Of a stretch of 64,000 bases of DNA, positions 53,801-63,593 are shown piece after piece. The notes beneath the pieces are model-generated. The model ran no database searches, was not told where the DNA came from, and saw only the letters and a list, made by a program, of their open reading frames with translations. The position numbers were made by a program, and so were the translations under genes. Source of the DNA: DATMQA01 sp035566895 (GTDB lineage Bacteria > Verrucomicrobiota > Verrucomicrobiia > Limisphaerales > UBA8199); assembly GCA_035566895.1 (NCBI GenBank), contig DATMQA010000162.1, positions 27,136 to 91,135 on the forward strand, read 5' to 3'. Position 1 is the first letter of the stretch. Each line of letters starts with the position of its first letter.

Positions 53801-53904
53801 ATGAGGCCAATTCCGCAAAGTTCTGGTAACCAAAAATATAGCTTTAACGATGCCAGAAAGGCAAGTTTATTATCGCGTTGATGGGCAGGGGCTTGCAACT
53901 TTTC

Positions 53905-56235
53905 TTACTGCCACCCCAGCCACCGCCCGCCGTGATAAGTGATGAAAGCCAGGCCCCACGCCAACACCCCCATATACAGCCATTGGAAAAAAGGCCACTT
54001 CCAGGAATTGGTTTCGCGCCGGACTACCGCCACCGTGCTGACGCATTGCAGCGCGAAGACATAAAACACCATCAGCGTGACGGCCACCAAAGGTGTATAA
54101 ACCGCCGTGCCGTCTTCATGCTTTTGCGCCGCCAGCGTTTTTTGGAGACTGCGACTGGTTGATTCCGACCGGTCGTATTTGCCGAGACCATAGACAGCGG
54201 CCATCGTGCTGACGAATACCTCGCGCGCGGCAAACGAAGTGACGATACCGATCCCCATCTTCCAATCGAACCCGAGCGGAGCGATCACCGGCTCGAACAT
54301 TCGGCCCAGGTGCCCGGCAAAACTGTTACGAAGCTTGGCGCCCGCCTCTTCATTGTCCAAAGCAGCCAGTTGACTTGCCTGTTCCGTCGGGCTTGTCGCG
54401 ACGGAGGAGGCCATCAGCGCCGCCCGCTTTCCGGCATATTCCTTCTGGATGGCATTGCTGTGCGGGTAAGTCGCCAGAAACCAAAGCAGGATGTTGATGC
54501 CCAGAATAACCGTGCCCGCCCGCCGGAGGAACAGCTTCGAGCGGTCCCACATATGGCGTGACACGACCCGCAACAAGGGCCGTTTATACGGCGGCAGTTC
54601 CATAATCAGCAAAGGCGTTTCGCCTTTGAGCAGCGTCTTTTTGAACAGCCACGCCATCAGCAGCGCCACGATGATCCCCAGCAGGTACATCGCGAGCATC
54701 GTCAATCCAGTCAGCTTCAGAAAACCCAGCACCGTGATACTCGGAATGCAGGCTCCGATCAGCAGCGTATAAACCGGCAGCCGCGCCGAGCAGCTCATCA
54801 GCGGCGCGACCAGGATCGTCACCAACCGGTCCTTGGGACTCTCGATCGTCCGCGTCGCCATGATTCCTGGAATGGCGCACGCAAACGAGCTGAGCATCGG
54901 GATGAAACTCTTGCCGTGCAGCCCGACCTTGCTCATCAGGCGGTCCATCAGGAATGCCGCGCGCGCCATGTAGCCGGTGTCTTCGAGAAAACCGATGAAC
55001 AAAAACAACAACAGAATCTGCGGCAGAAACACAATCACCGCCCCGACGCCGGCAATCACTCCATCCACCAGCAGGCTGTTCAAGTCCCCGCGCGGGAGCA
55101 GCCGGCCCACCACGTTGCCCAACCAGTCCACCCCCGCCTGCATCGCTTCCATCGGCAGATGGGCAAAGGTGAAAATGCTCTGGAACATCACCATCATGAT
55201 GGCGACGAAGATGAGTGTGCCCCACACCTTGTGCGTCAGCACCCGGTCGAGCCGGTCGCTGAACGTCTCGCCCGGCGGGCTTGTTTCGGTAGTCACTCCG
55301 CGTTCAATCGCGGAGACTCTCGCATAGCGGCCCTCGATGGCTGCCCCGCGCCAATCCACGCTCGCAGCGTCCAGCCGTTGACGCGCCGCGCTCACGGCCT
55401 GCTGGATTCTCGCCGGATAATGCGCGGCGCTGGAGGCCAGCGCGCGTTCGTTGCCCAAAATTAACAGTGCCTCGGCCGCCGCTTGCGCCCGCCGCTCGTG
55501 AAACGCCTCGGCCAGCAACACCGCCAGCGCCTCGGCCTCTTGCCGGTAAACCGCCGGCAGCTCACAAAAGAGTCGCGGGGTGCCGGGGAGTTGCGCCGGC
55601 GCCGCCTGCAGCGTGGAAATGATTTTCTGCCGGAGTTCCGGCACGCCTTGGTTTTCGCTGGCCACCAGCGGCAGCACCGGAACGCCCAATTCGGCGGCGA
55701 GCTTCCCCTCATCGATCTCGTGGCCATTGCTCTCGGCCACATCGAGCATGTTCAGCGCGATGAGCGTCGGATACGCCAGCTCGATGACCTGGGTCGCATA
55801 ATAAAGATTGCGTTGCAGGTTCGACCCGTCCACCACCACGACGATCAACGCGGGCGCCGGCAGCTCCGGCAACCGGTGCAGCAACACGTCGCGCGAAATC
55901 TGCTCGTCCAATGACTGCGGGCTGAGGCTGTAGGTGCCGGGCAAATCCAGAACGCGCACCTTCAGCTCCTCGGGCGCGCCGGGCAAGCGGCCCTCCTTGC
56001 GTTCCACGGTGACCCCCGCGTAATTGCCGACCTTGGCGCGCAAACCCGTCAGCGCATTGAACAACGTGGTCTTGCCGCAATTCGGGTTGCCCGTCAGCAC
56101 GACGTAGGAAAAAGCGCCGGCCGCCCCGCTCGGCCCGCTCACGCGGTTGGAAGCCGCCGCACCAGCCGGGAAAGTTTCACCAGGATCGGCCGGTAGCGTG
56201 GGTTGTTCCGGACCACTAGGGGACACGCTGCTCAC
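53905..56235 (-). CDS. feoB: Ferrous iron transport protein B
   Basis: 776 residues, normal length. The N-terminal G domain has G1 GNPNCGKTT, G2 YAGVTVE, G3 DLPGTYSL, and G4 NMLD (most FeoB proteins have NMxD or NVxD). The C-terminal half has about ten membrane helices with two Gate segments around GVGAVIVFLPQILLLF and CAIPGIMATRTIES. It moves Fe2+ across the inner membrane powered or gated by GTP. The GTG start at 56235 overlaps the feoA stop by four bases, so translation is coupled. Confidence 0.95.
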   Translation of the reverse strand: MSSVSPSGPEQPTLPADPGETFPAGAAASNRVSGPSGAAGAFSYVVLTGNPNCGKTTLFNALTGLRAKVGNYAGVTVERKEGRLPGAPEELKVRVLDLPGTYSLSPQSLDEQISRDVLLHRLPELPAPALIVVVVDGSNLQRNLYYATQVIELAYPTLIALNMLDVAESNGHEIDEGKLAAELGVPVLPLVASENQGVPELRQKIISTLQAAPAQLPGTPRLFCELPAVYRQEAEALAVLLAEAFHERRAQAAAEALLILGNERALASSAAHYPARIQQAVSAARQRLDAASVDWRGAAIEGRYARVSAIERGVTTETSPPGETFSDRLDRVLTHKVWGTLIFVAIMMVMFQSIFTFAHLPMEAMQAGVDWLGNVVGRLLPRGDLNSLLVDGVIAGVGAVIVFLPQILLLFLFIGFLEDTGYMARAAFLMDRLMSKVGLHGKSFIPMLSSFACAIPGIMATRTIESPKDRLVTILVAPLMSCSARLPVYTLLIGACIPSITVLGFLKLTGLTMLAMYLLGIIVALLMAWLFKKTLLKGETPLLIMELPPYKRPLLRVVSRHMWDRSKLFLRRAGTVILGINILLWFLATYPHSNAIQKEYAGKRAALMASSVATSPTEQASQLAALDNEEAGAKLRNSFAGHLGRMFEPVIAPLGFDWKMGIGIVTSFAAREVFVSTMAAVYGLGKYDRSESTSRSLQKTLAAQKHEDGTAVYTPLVAVTLMVFYVFALQCVSTVAVVRRETNSWKWPFFQWLYMGVLAWGLAFITYHGGRWLGWQ

Positions 56236-56468
56236 ACGCGGACGAAGATTTGTTCCGCTTCCTGTTTGCGCAAGGTCAGATTATAGCCACGGACTTTGAT
56301 CTCCACCGGGTCCCCCAGGGGCGCGAACCGCACCAACTCGACTTGCGTGCCGACCAGCAACCCCATCTCCATTAAACGCGGGCGGCTTTCCGGCGGCAGT
56401 TTGATTTCCACGACCGTCGCCCTTTGGCCCAGGCCGACCGAGGTCAGCGGTTGGAGCACGGCGGGCAT
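56232..56468 (-). CDS. feoA: FeoA-domain protein
   Basis: 78 residues with the SH3-like FeoA fold: LGQRATVVEI, RLMEMGLLVGTQVELVR, GDPVEIKVRGYNLTLRK. It interacts with FeoB to support Fe2+ uptake. Its stop overlaps the feoB start. It has almost no other sequence, the minimal FeoA. Confidence 0.93.
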   Translation of the reverse strand: MPAVLQPLTSVGLGQRATVVEIKLPPESRPRLMEMGLLVGTQVELVRFAPLGDPVEIKVRGYNLTLRKQEAEQIFVRV

Positions 56469-56471
56469 ACC

Positions 56472-56771
56472 TCAAACCTCGGCCGCCGAAGCTGGAAGCA
56501 TTTCAACCAAAATCGAATCGGCTAATTTCTCGCTGATACCCAGCCGGGCGTTGCAGACCTGGCAAATGAAGTTGGATTGGCGCGTCAATAGCTTGATGGT
56601 CTGTTCCTCGCCCAGGCCCAGCTCCCGCAACCGGTCGGTCACCTCGGGCGCGGTGGAAAGATGCTTGATGCATACCGTCGTCCCGGCCTGCACCCGGCTT
56701 AACGGGCAGACCTTCGGGCCGGCGCATCGGCCCTCCAGGATGTAATAGGTACGCGTCTTTTTTTTCTTCAC
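56472..56771 (-). CDS. Second FeoA-domain protein with Cys clusters
   Basis: 99 residues. The FeoA block (CPLSRVQAGTTVCIKHL, VTDRLRELGLGEEQTIKLL) is flanked by cysteines: CAGPKVCPL before it and FICQVCNARLG inside it. These could bind a metal or redox centre. It is divergent from the minimal FeoA next door, three bases apart, and heads the operon. The start used is the ATG at 56771. Confidence 0.85.
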   Translation of the reverse strand: MKKKKTRTYYILEGRCAGPKVCPLSRVQAGTTVCIKHLSTAPEVTDRLRELGLGEEQTIKLLTRQSNFICQVCNARLGISEKLADSILVEMLPASAAEV

Positions 56772-56788
56772 GCTGCGCAGGGTAGGCT

Positions 56789-56803
56789 AATTGAGACTCA
56801 GTT
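56789..56803 (-). promoter_or_regulatory. Candidate operator upstream of the feo operon
   Basis: The imperfect palindrome AATTGAGACTCAGTT (perfect inner TGAGACTCA) lies 18 bases upstream of the first feo gene. A second 8-base palindrome GTTGCAAC follows at 56801-56808. The position suits an iron regulator (Fur- or DtxR-type), but neither consensus is matched closely. Confidence 0.3.
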
Positions 56804-56826
56804 GCAACAGGGAAACTTCACATAGG

Positions 56827-57034
56827 GAAACTTCACATCCCAAACTCCAGGAAAACACCAAACACCAAACACCAAACTTCGGGAAAACTCCAAATCCCAA
56901 ACACCAAACTTCAGGAAAACATCAATCCTCAAACACCCATGCCGGGTTCCGGGGAACCGCGGCTCGGGACTTGGATTTTGAGGCTTGGAGTTTGAGGTTT
57001 TCCTGGAGCTTGGTGTTTGGAGCTTGGTGTTTCC
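56827..57034. repeat. Mirrored CCAAACACC / GGTGTTTGG word array
   Basis: Left arm: CAAACTCCAGGAAAACACC and CCAAACACCAAAC words (to ~56939). Right arm: GGAGTTTGAGGTTTTCCTGG and GCTTGGTGTTTGG words (56971-57034). It fills the gap between the feo operon and the pilus genes. The same words return at 62.01-62.18 kb and in part at 16.75-16.80 kb. Confidence 0.75.
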
Positions 57035-57131
57035 CCTACTAGGTGTTTTCCCATCATTGACATCGTCCGCCCCGTCATTACTCTGTGGTATAGCTCTTCA
57101 CGACGAGCGTGCTTAGCGCCCAAATCGAACC

Positions 57132-58862
57132 GTGGCTGAAAAAGACGATTATCTGGTTGATATTCTGGTGGACCTCGGCTTTGTCACCCCTGACCAGGTG
57201 GCCGAGCTCCGGCCGGAGGCACAATCTTCCGGTGTCGGTTTGGTCGATTTAATGCTGGCCAACAAACTGGTCCGGCCCGCTGATGTCACCCAGGCCAAGG
57301 CCGCCCATTTCGGCGCTGAAGTTGTCAACCTGGCCGACATCAAAATCGCCGATGATGTCATCGCCACGATCCCCCGCCACATCGCCCGCAAATACCGCGT
57401 CGTGCCCGTGTTCAAACACGACAGCTCCCTCACGGTCGCTCTGGCCGACCCGTCGGACCTGGACACCATCGACAGCCTCCAGCACCTGCTCCGCTTGGAT
57501 ATCACTTTGCAGGTAGCCTCGGAGCCGGATATCGAGGAGGCCCTCGGCCGTTATTATGCCGAACGTGGCGGCGGCGGGGGGGCGGGCGTCCGCGCCGCCG
57601 ATCCCGCCCTGGCCGATACCATCAAAGAACTCACTCAGGACCACGTCGACATCACCGGTGACGGAATGGACGGCGGCGAAGTTATCGAAGCCGACGCACC
57701 CCTCATCAAGCTCGTCAACGGTTTGATCGTCGAGGCCTTCAAAATGCGCGCTTCGGACATCCATCTCGAACCCTTGTCCAAGGCGTTCCGCGTCCGCTAT
57801 CGCATTGACGGCGTGCTGCACGAAATCAAGCCTCCCCCCAAACGGCTCCAGGCCGCCATCATCAGCCGCCTTAAAATCCAGTCCAACATGTCGATCTCCG
57901 AGCACCGGATTCCCCAGGACGGCCGTATCCAAACCGCCGTCGGGGGCAAACTGATCGACCTGCGCGTTTCCTGCCTGCCGACCAATCACGGCGAAAGCAT
58001 CGTCATGCGTATCCTGGACAAGGAGGGCCTCCGCCTCGGCTTGCCGGAACTGGGCTTTTTCACCGACGACCAGCAGACCTTCGAGCGGCTCATTGGTTTG
58101 CCGGACGGCATCCTGCTCGTCACCGGCCCTACCGGCTCGGGCAAGACCACCACCCTCTACTCCTGCCTCCACTTCATCAACCGCCCGGACCGCAAGATCA
58201 TTACCGTTGAGGACCCGGTGGAATATATATTGTCCGGCATCAACCAGGTGCAGGTCAACGAAGGCGTCGGCCTGTCCTTCGCGATGGCCTTGCGCTCGAT
58301 CCTCCGCCAGGCCCCTAACGTCGTGATGGTCGGGGAAATTCGTGACGCCGAAACCGCCACCATCGCCATCAACGCGTCCCTGACCGGTCACTTGGTTTTC
58401 TCGACACTCCACACCAATGACGCCCCCAGCGCGGTGACCCGTCTCATCGACATCGGGGTCAAACCCTTCCTCGTCGCCTCCTCAACGCGCGCTCTGATGG
58501 CCCAGCGCCTCGTGCGCAAAGTCTGCAAACAATGCGCCGCTCCCTATATGCCCACCGAAGCTGAGATGCGCACCCTCGGCCTGGATGCCTCCAATACCCA
58601 GGGCGCCAGCTTCCTCCGCGGCAAAGGCTGCAGCAACTGCTCCAATACCGGCTTTCGCGGCCGCTTCGGCATCTTCGAAATCTTCGTCATCGATGATGAT
58701 GCCCGGAAGCTCATCTACGAGAAGGTCTCCTCCTCGGTCCTGCGCACCCGCGCCCGCGAGATGGGCATGCGCACCCTCCGCGAAGACGGAATCCGCAAAG
58801 TCCTCGCCGGCTTGACCACCCCCGACGAAGTCATCCGCGCCACCGTCGGCGATGTCGATTAG
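57132..58862 (+). CDS. Type IV pilus/type II secretion assembly ATPase, PilB/GspE family
   Basis: 576 residues from a GTG start. The N-terminal MshEN/T2SSE_N domain (DDYLVDILVDLGFVTPDQVAEL) is followed by a linker with a GGGGGAG run, then the hexameric ATPase. Walker A is GPTGSGKTTTLYS, the Asp box EDPVEYILSGINQ, Walker B NVVMVGEIRDAET, and the His box TGHLVFSTLHTNDAPS. The zinc-binding CKQC ... CSNC pair is at the C-terminus. It would power pilus extension or pseudopilus assembly. It is the first of four same-strand motor genes. Confidence 0.9.
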   Translation: MAEKDDYLVDILVDLGFVTPDQVAELRPEAQSSGVGLVDLMLANKLVRPADVTQAKAAHFGAEVVNLADIKIADDVIATIPRHIARKYRVVPVFKHDSSLTVALADPSDLDTIDSLQHLLRLDITLQVASEPDIEEALGRYYAERGGGGGAGVRAADPALADTIKELTQDHVDITGDGMDGGEVIEADAPLIKLVNGLIVEAFKMRASDIHLEPLSKAFRVRYRIDGVLHEIKPPPKRLQAAIISRLKIQSNMSISEHRIPQDGRIQTAVGGKLIDLRVSCLPTNHGESIVMRILDKEGLRLGLPELGFFTDDQQTFERLIGLPDGILLVTGPTGSGKTTTLYSCLHFINRPDRKIITVEDPVEYILSGINQVQVNEGVGLSFAMALRSILRQAPNVVMVGEIRDAETATIAINASLTGHLVFSTLHTNDAPSAVTRLIDIGVKPFLVASSTRALMAQRLVRKVCKQCAAPYMPTEAEMRTLGLDASNTQGASFLRGKGCSNCSNTGFRGRFGIFEIFVIDDDARKLIYEKVSSSVLRTRAREMGMRTLREDGIRKVLAGLTTPDEVIRATVGDVD

Positions 58863-58874
58863 TATGCCCTCGAT

Positions 58875-58948
58875 GTCCACAGTTCATCGTTCACTTCCAC
58901 AGCGCCCCGGGCCTTCGACTGTGGACTGTGGACTGCGGACTGCGGACT
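58875..58948. repeat. Mirrored GTCCACAG / CTGTGGAC word array
   Basis: GTCCACAGTTCATCG and CCACAG on the left; GACTGTGGACTGTGGAC and TGCGGACTGCGGAC on the right. It lies between the first PilB-like gene and pilT. The GTCCA word is shared with the array at 60156. Confidence 0.6.
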
Positions 58949-59029
58949 TTTCCCGAATCGTGACAAATCCCCTTTCCCCCTGTCCATCTTATGTCTAGGT
59001 TGCGCGGCTGATTAGAACTGGATTGACGC

Positions 59030-60151
59030 ATGTCTTACTCGATGTCCGATCTCCTGCAGTTGGTCGTCTCCGAAGGCGCCTCCGACCTCCACATCCGCGT
59101 CGGCACGCCCCCGACCATTCGTGTCCACGGCATTCTCCACCGCGTCGAAGGGCCCTCCCTCCAGCCTGAAGACACGGAAGAACTGATGCGCAGCATCACT
59201 TCCGAAGACCACATCCAGCACGTTCGCGAACGCGGCGGCGCCGACTTCGGCTTTGCCTTCGGTGACATGGCCCGCTTCCGCGTCAGCGTCTTCAAGGAAA
59301 AAGGCAACTTCGGCCAGGTCCTGCGCCAGATTCCCAGCAAACTCCTGACCATGGAGCAAATCGGCATTCCGCCCTCCGCCAAGGAACTCCTCTACAAACC
59401 CCGCGGCCTGGTCCTGGTCACCGGCCCCACCGGCTCCGGCAAAACCACCACCCTGGCCTCGATGATTAACATCATCAACGAGGAGCGTGATGAAGCCCAT
59501 ATCATTACCATCGAGGACCCCATCGAATACTACCACAAACACAAAAAGGCCCTCGTCACCCAGCGCGAAATCGGCGTCGATGTCCCCAATTTCGCCGAAG
59601 CCCTCCGCCGTGCCTTGCGCCAGGACCCCGATGTGATTCTGGTCGGCGAAATGCGCGACCTGGAAACCATCGACGCCGCCATCACCGCTGCCGAAACCGG
59701 CCACTTGGTTTTCGGCACCCTGCACACCACCGGCGCTGCCAAAACTATCGACCGCGTGGTCAACGCCTTCCCCACCAACCAGCAGGAGCAAATCCGCATC
59801 CAGCTTTCCACGGTCATGCAGGCCGTCATCTCCCAATTGCTCATTCCGCGCATCGACAAACCGGGCCGCGTCGCCATCTTCGAAATCATGGTCAACACCC
59901 CCTCCATCGCCGCCCTCATCCGCGACAACAAAACCTTCCGCATCCAGTCCGACATCCAGACCGGCGCCAAATACGGCATGGTGACCCTGGATTCGTTCCT
60001 GATTGAAAAGTACCTCGCCGGCATGATTGCCCGCGAGGAAGTTGTGACCAAAGCCCAGGACCCGGTCACCATCCAGGCCAAGCTCCAGGAACTCGAGCTC
60101 GCTCAGGCCGTCGGCGTCGATACCAGCTCCCTCGTCGAAGGAAAAACGTAG
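59030..60151 (+). CDS. pilT: Type IV pilus retraction ATPase PilT
   Basis: 373 residues, the usual PilT length, without the MshEN domain or the zinc-binding cysteines of PilB. LVTGPTGSGKTTTLASMI is Walker A, TIEDPIEYYHKHKKALVTQ the Asp box, DVILVGEMRDLETI Walker B, and TGHLVFGTLHTTGAAKTIDR the His box. The AIRNLIRE-like PilT signature appears as SIAALIRDNKTFRI. It depolymerises the pilus, so twitching motility or pilus-driven uptake is likely. Confidence 0.95.
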   Translation: MSYSMSDLLQLVVSEGASDLHIRVGTPPTIRVHGILHRVEGPSLQPEDTEELMRSITSEDHIQHVRERGGADFGFAFGDMARFRVSVFKEKGNFGQVLRQIPSKLLTMEQIGIPPSAKELLYKPRGLVLVTGPTGSGKTTTLASMINIINEERDEAHIITIEDPIEYYHKHKKALVTQREIGVDVPNFAEALRRALRQDPDVILVGEMRDLETIDAAITAAETGHLVFGTLHTTGAAKTIDRVVNAFPTNQQEQIRIQLSTVMQAVISQLLIPRIDKPGRVAIFEIMVNTPSIAALIRDNKTFRIQSDIQTGAKYGMVTLDSFLIEKYLAGMIAREEVVTKAQDPVTIQAKLQELELAQAVGVDTSSLVEGKT

Positions 60152-60155
60152 CTTG

Positions 60156-60288
<133 letters not shown>

Positions 60289-60296
60289 AACTCCCC

Positions 60297-62006
60297 ATGC
60301 CCGACGAAATCTCCAGCCCACTCCTCTCCCTCATCAAAGAGCAGGGCCTGGTCGATGACCTCCAATACGAGGAAGTCCTCGGCGAGTTCAAGCGCAGCGG
60401 CAAACCCGTCTTCCAAATCCTTCAGGACTTCGGCATCCTCGATGCCGACGCCATCCTCCAGGCTGAAGCCAACCACCTCGGCTCCGAGGTCTTCACCCTG
60501 CACGAGCGCGACCTGACCCCCGATATCATCGGCGCCGTCCCCGCCAAGACCGCCCGCATGTACCAATGCCTGCCCGTCGCCTTCAAAAACTCCGCCATCC
60601 AACTCGCCCTCGTGGACCCGCTCAACCCGGGCCGCATCGACGAAATCGGGTTCGTCGTCAAAAAGGACCTCCAGTTGGTCATCGCCGACCCGATCGCCAT
60701 CGAAAAGGCCATCGAAAAATTTTATCCCGCCGGCGCCGAAGACGACGAAAGCTTCTCCGAAATCCTCAAAGAGTTGGGCTCCGACAAGGAACTGGCCAGG
60801 GAAGCCGCCTCCGCCGCCGACAACGCCGACGTCATGAAAGACGTCGCCAACCAGGCCCCCATCGTCCGCTTCGTCAACCTCGTGCTCTTCCAGGCCGTTC
60901 AGGACCGCGCCAGCGACATCCATTTCGAGCCTTTCGAGACCGAGTTCCGCATCCGCTACCGCGTCGATGGCGCCCTTTACGAAATGTCGCCTCCGCCCAA
61001 GCACCTGGCCTTGCCGGTCATCTCCCGCATCAAGGTCATGGCCAACCTCAACATCTCCGAACGCCGCCTTCCCCAGGACGGCCGCATCACCTTCCCCATG
61101 GGCACCCGCATTATCGATTTGCGCGTTTCGACCCTGCCCACCCAGTTCGGCGAATCGGTCGTGCTCCGCGTTCTGGACCGGTCCTCCGTCAATCTCGAGC
61201 TGGAATCCCTCGGCCTGCCCAAGTTCATTTACGATTTCACCAGCGAGGCGATCCTGCGGCCCAACGGCATCATGGTCGTCACCGGCCCAACCGGCTGCGG
61301 CAAAACCACCACCCTTTACTCCTGCCTGCGCCGCGTCAATACCATGGATTCCAAGCTCCTCACCGCCGAGGACCCCGTCGAATATGACATCGAAGGCATT
61401 ATGCAGGTGGCGATCCAGGAAGCGGTCGGGCTGACCTTCAGCAAAGCGCTGCGCTCCTTCCTCCGCCAGGACCCCGACATCATCATGGTCGGCGAAATGC
61501 GTGACCTCGAGACCGCCCAGATTTCCATCCAGGCCTCCCTCACCGGCCACCTGGTCCTCAGCACCCTGCACACGAACGACTCCCCCGGCGCCATCACCCG
61601 GTTGATCGATATGGGCGTCGAGCCGTTCCTCATTTCCTCGACCCTCATGGCCGTCCTGGGCCAGCGCCTGGTCCGCACCGTTTGCAAAAGCTGCCGCACC
61701 CCCTTCGAGCCCACCGAAAACCAGCTTAGCCTGCTCAACCTCTCCCCCCACGATCTCGGCGAAAAAGTCTTTTATTATGGCCGCGGTTGCTCCGCCTGCA
61801 ACGACACCGGTTACAAGGGCCGCAAAGGCATCTTCGAGTTGCTCATTATCAACGACGCCATCCGCGCGCTCATCAATGAACGCGCCCCCACCGTCGTCGT
61901 GCGCCAGAAGGCGGTCGAGCTCGGCATGGTCACTCTCCGCGAAGACGGCTTGCGCAGCATCTTCGACGGTGATACAACCATTGAAGAAGTCGTGAAGTAC
62001 ACGTGA
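60297..62006 (+). CDS. Second PilB/GspE-family assembly ATPase
   Basis: 569 residues, paralogous to the gene at 57132 but clearly divergent. MshEN domain (LLSLIKEQGLVDDLQYEEVL), then GPTGCGKTTTLYS (Walker A with Cys in place of Ser), EDPVEYDIEGIMQ, DIIMVGEMRDLETA, TGHLVLSTLHTNDSPG, and the CKSC ... CSAC zinc pair. The start ATG at 60297 lies at the edge of the word array. With the first copy it could power a second filament, for example a type II secretion pseudopilus, or form a mixed motor. Confidence 0.9.
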   Translation: MPDEISSPLLSLIKEQGLVDDLQYEEVLGEFKRSGKPVFQILQDFGILDADAILQAEANHLGSEVFTLHERDLTPDIIGAVPAKTARMYQCLPVAFKNSAIQLALVDPLNPGRIDEIGFVVKKDLQLVIADPIAIEKAIEKFYPAGAEDDESFSEILKELGSDKELAREAASAADNADVMKDVANQAPIVRFVNLVLFQAVQDRASDIHFEPFETEFRIRYRVDGALYEMSPPPKHLALPVISRIKVMANLNISERRLPQDGRITFPMGTRIIDLRVSTLPTQFGESVVLRVLDRSSVNLELESLGLPKFIYDFTSEAILRPNGIMVVTGPTGCGKTTTLYSCLRRVNTMDSKLLTAEDPVEYDIEGIMQVAIQEAVGLTFSKALRSFLRQDPDIIMVGEMRDLETAQISIQASLTGHLVLSTLHTNDSPGAITRLIDMGVEPFLISSTLMAVLGQRLVRTVCKSCRTPFEPTENQLSLLNLSPHDLGEKVFYYGRGCSACNDTGYKGRKGIFELLIINDAIRALINERAPTVVVRQKAVELGMVTLREDGLRSIFDGDTTIEEVVKYT

Positions 62007-62007
62007 G

Positions 62008-62175
62008 CACAAAACTCCAAATTCCAAACCCCAAGCACCAGGAAAGCCTCAAGTTTCAACCCCTCATCCGGCCGCCTGTCCGGCAAAGGTTAGGGCTTGA
62101 AGCTTGGAGCTTTCCTGGAGTTTGGTGTTTGGGGTTTGATGTTTTCCTGGGGCTTGGAGTTTGGAATTTGAAGTT
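62008..62175. repeat. Mirrored CCAAATTCC / GGAATTTGG word array
   Basis: Left arm: ACTCCAAATTCCAAACCCC and ACCAGGAAAGCCTC words (62008-62062). Right arm: GCTTTCCTGGAGTTTGG, GTTTTCCTGGGGC and GGAGTTTGGAATTTG words (62094-62175). The words are the same as in the 56.83-57.03 kb array. Confidence 0.85.
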
Positions 62176-62195
62176 TCTCTCCCGAGTTTGTCGTT

Positions 62196-63518
62196 ATGCC
62201 TAAGTTTAATTACGTCGCCATGGACGCCCATGGCAAGGAGACCAAGGGCACCCTCGAAGTCGCCAGCCAGAACGAGGCCATCGGCCGCGTCAAGGAAATG
62301 GGCCTGTTCCCGACCAAAATCGTCGAGCTCGACAAGATCAAGGAAAAGGACGCCAAGGGGGAAGCCAAGGCCAAGCCCGCCAAAGCCAAGAAAAAAGGGG
62401 GGGGTGCCCTCAGCTTCCAGATCAAAATCCCGGGCCTCAGCGGCAAAGTTAAATCCAAGGTCCTCACCACCTTCACCCGCCAGTTGGCCACCCTCGTCGA
62501 TGCCGGCCTGCCCCTGCTGCGCGGCCTGCGCGTCCTCGAGAAACAGGAAAAAAATCCCACCCTTAAATCCATCCTCGCCGAGCTGGCCCTGGGCATCGAA
62601 GGCGGCAGCACTTTCTCCGAAGCCCTGGCGCAGCACCCCAAAACCTTCAACCGCCTCTTCGTCAACATGGTCAAGGCCGGTGAATTGGGCGGCGTGCTCG
62701 AAGTGGTGCTCAACCGCCTCTCCGAGTTCATGGAAAAAGCCCAGAAAATCAAGGGCAAGGTCATCGCCGCCATGTTCTACCCGGTCGCCGTCCTGGTCGT
62801 GGCCACCGTCATTCTCATCATCCTGATGACCAAGGTCGTCCCCTCCTTCCGCCAGGTCTTCGAAGGCTCCCTCGGCGAAGGCCGCCAGTTGCCCGCCTTC
62901 ACCCGCCTCGTGCTCGACATCAGCGAAACCGTCAAAGACCACCTCATTTACACCCTCATCAGCGTAATTGTCGTTTTCATTCTCTTCAAGATCTTCTGCC
63001 GCACTAAGTTCGGTCGCCATGCCTGGGACAAATTCAAACTGAAAATGCCTGTCGTCGGCCCTGTCGTCAGCAAAGTCGCCATCTCCCGCTTCAGCCGCAC
63101 CCTCGGCACCCTCGTCTCCAGCGGTGTGCCCATCCTCCAGGCCCTGACCATCGTCAAGGAGACCGCCGGCAACGTCGTCATCAGCAACGCCGTCAACTCC
63201 GTCCATGAAAGCGTCAAAGAGGGCGAAACTATCACCGCGCCCCTCGAAGCCTCCGGCATCTTCCCCCCCATGGTCATCAGCATGGTCGATGTCGGCGAGC
63301 AAACCGGCGCCCTGCCCGAAATGTTGCTCAAGATCGCTGATAACTACGACGACGAAGTCGATAACGCCGTCGCTGCCATGACTTCCTTGTTGGAACCCAT
63401 CATGATTGTCTTCCTGGCCGTCGTTGTCGGCAGCATTGTCATCGCCATGTTCCTCCCCCTCATCGACCTCATGAACACCATGGGCGGTGACAGCGAAGGC
63501 AAAAAAGGCGGGGAATAG
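62196..63518 (+). CDS. pilC: Type IV pilus inner-membrane platform protein PilC/GspF
   Basis: 440 residues starting MPKFNYVAMDAHGKETKGTL, the PilC N-terminus. A Lys/Ala-rich linker leads to two GspF domains, each with the conserved FTRQLATLVDAGLPLLRGL-type helix (second: FSRTLGTLVSSGVPILQAL). Three membrane helices are visible: PVAVLVVATVILIILMTKV, IYTLISVIVVFILFKIF and PIMIVFLAVVVGSIVIAMFLPL. It anchors the PilB/PilT motors in the inner membrane. It ends the motor cluster (PilB-like, PilT, PilB-like, PilC). No pilM-N-O-P-Q or major pilin is in the window. Confidence 0.94.
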   Translation: MPKFNYVAMDAHGKETKGTLEVASQNEAIGRVKEMGLFPTKIVELDKIKEKDAKGEAKAKPAKAKKKGGGALSFQIKIPGLSGKVKSKVLTTFTRQLATLVDAGLPLLRGLRVLEKQEKNPTLKSILAELALGIEGGSTFSEALAQHPKTFNRLFVNMVKAGELGGVLEVVLNRLSEFMEKAQKIKGKVIAAMFYPVAVLVVATVILIILMTKVVPSFRQVFEGSLGEGRQLPAFTRLVLDISETVKDHLIYTLISVIVVFILFKIFCRTKFGRHAWDKFKLKMPVVGPVVSKVAISRFSRTLGTLVSSGVPILQALTIVKETAGNVVISNAVNSVHESVKEGETITAPLEASGIFPPMVISMVDVGEQTGALPEMLLKIADNYDDEVDNAVAAMTSLLEPIMIVFLAVVVGSIVIAMFLPLIDLMNTMGGDSEGKKGGE

Positions 63519-63593
63519 CCCACCAAAGAGCGCCGAAATGTGCCCTATACCCCCTATAGGCCATATTTGCTCTGTTTTATTAAAAAGAATCTG

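Noticed and set aside
56827..57034. CRISPR array
   Set aside because: The words are too short and variable, spacers are absent, and the second half is the reverse complement of the first; no cas gene is present.
57057..57094. TTGACA ... TATAGC upstream of the first PilB-like gene
   Set aside because: The spacing of 26 bases is far outside the range of sigma70 promoters; no sigma54 GG-N10-GC pair was seen either.
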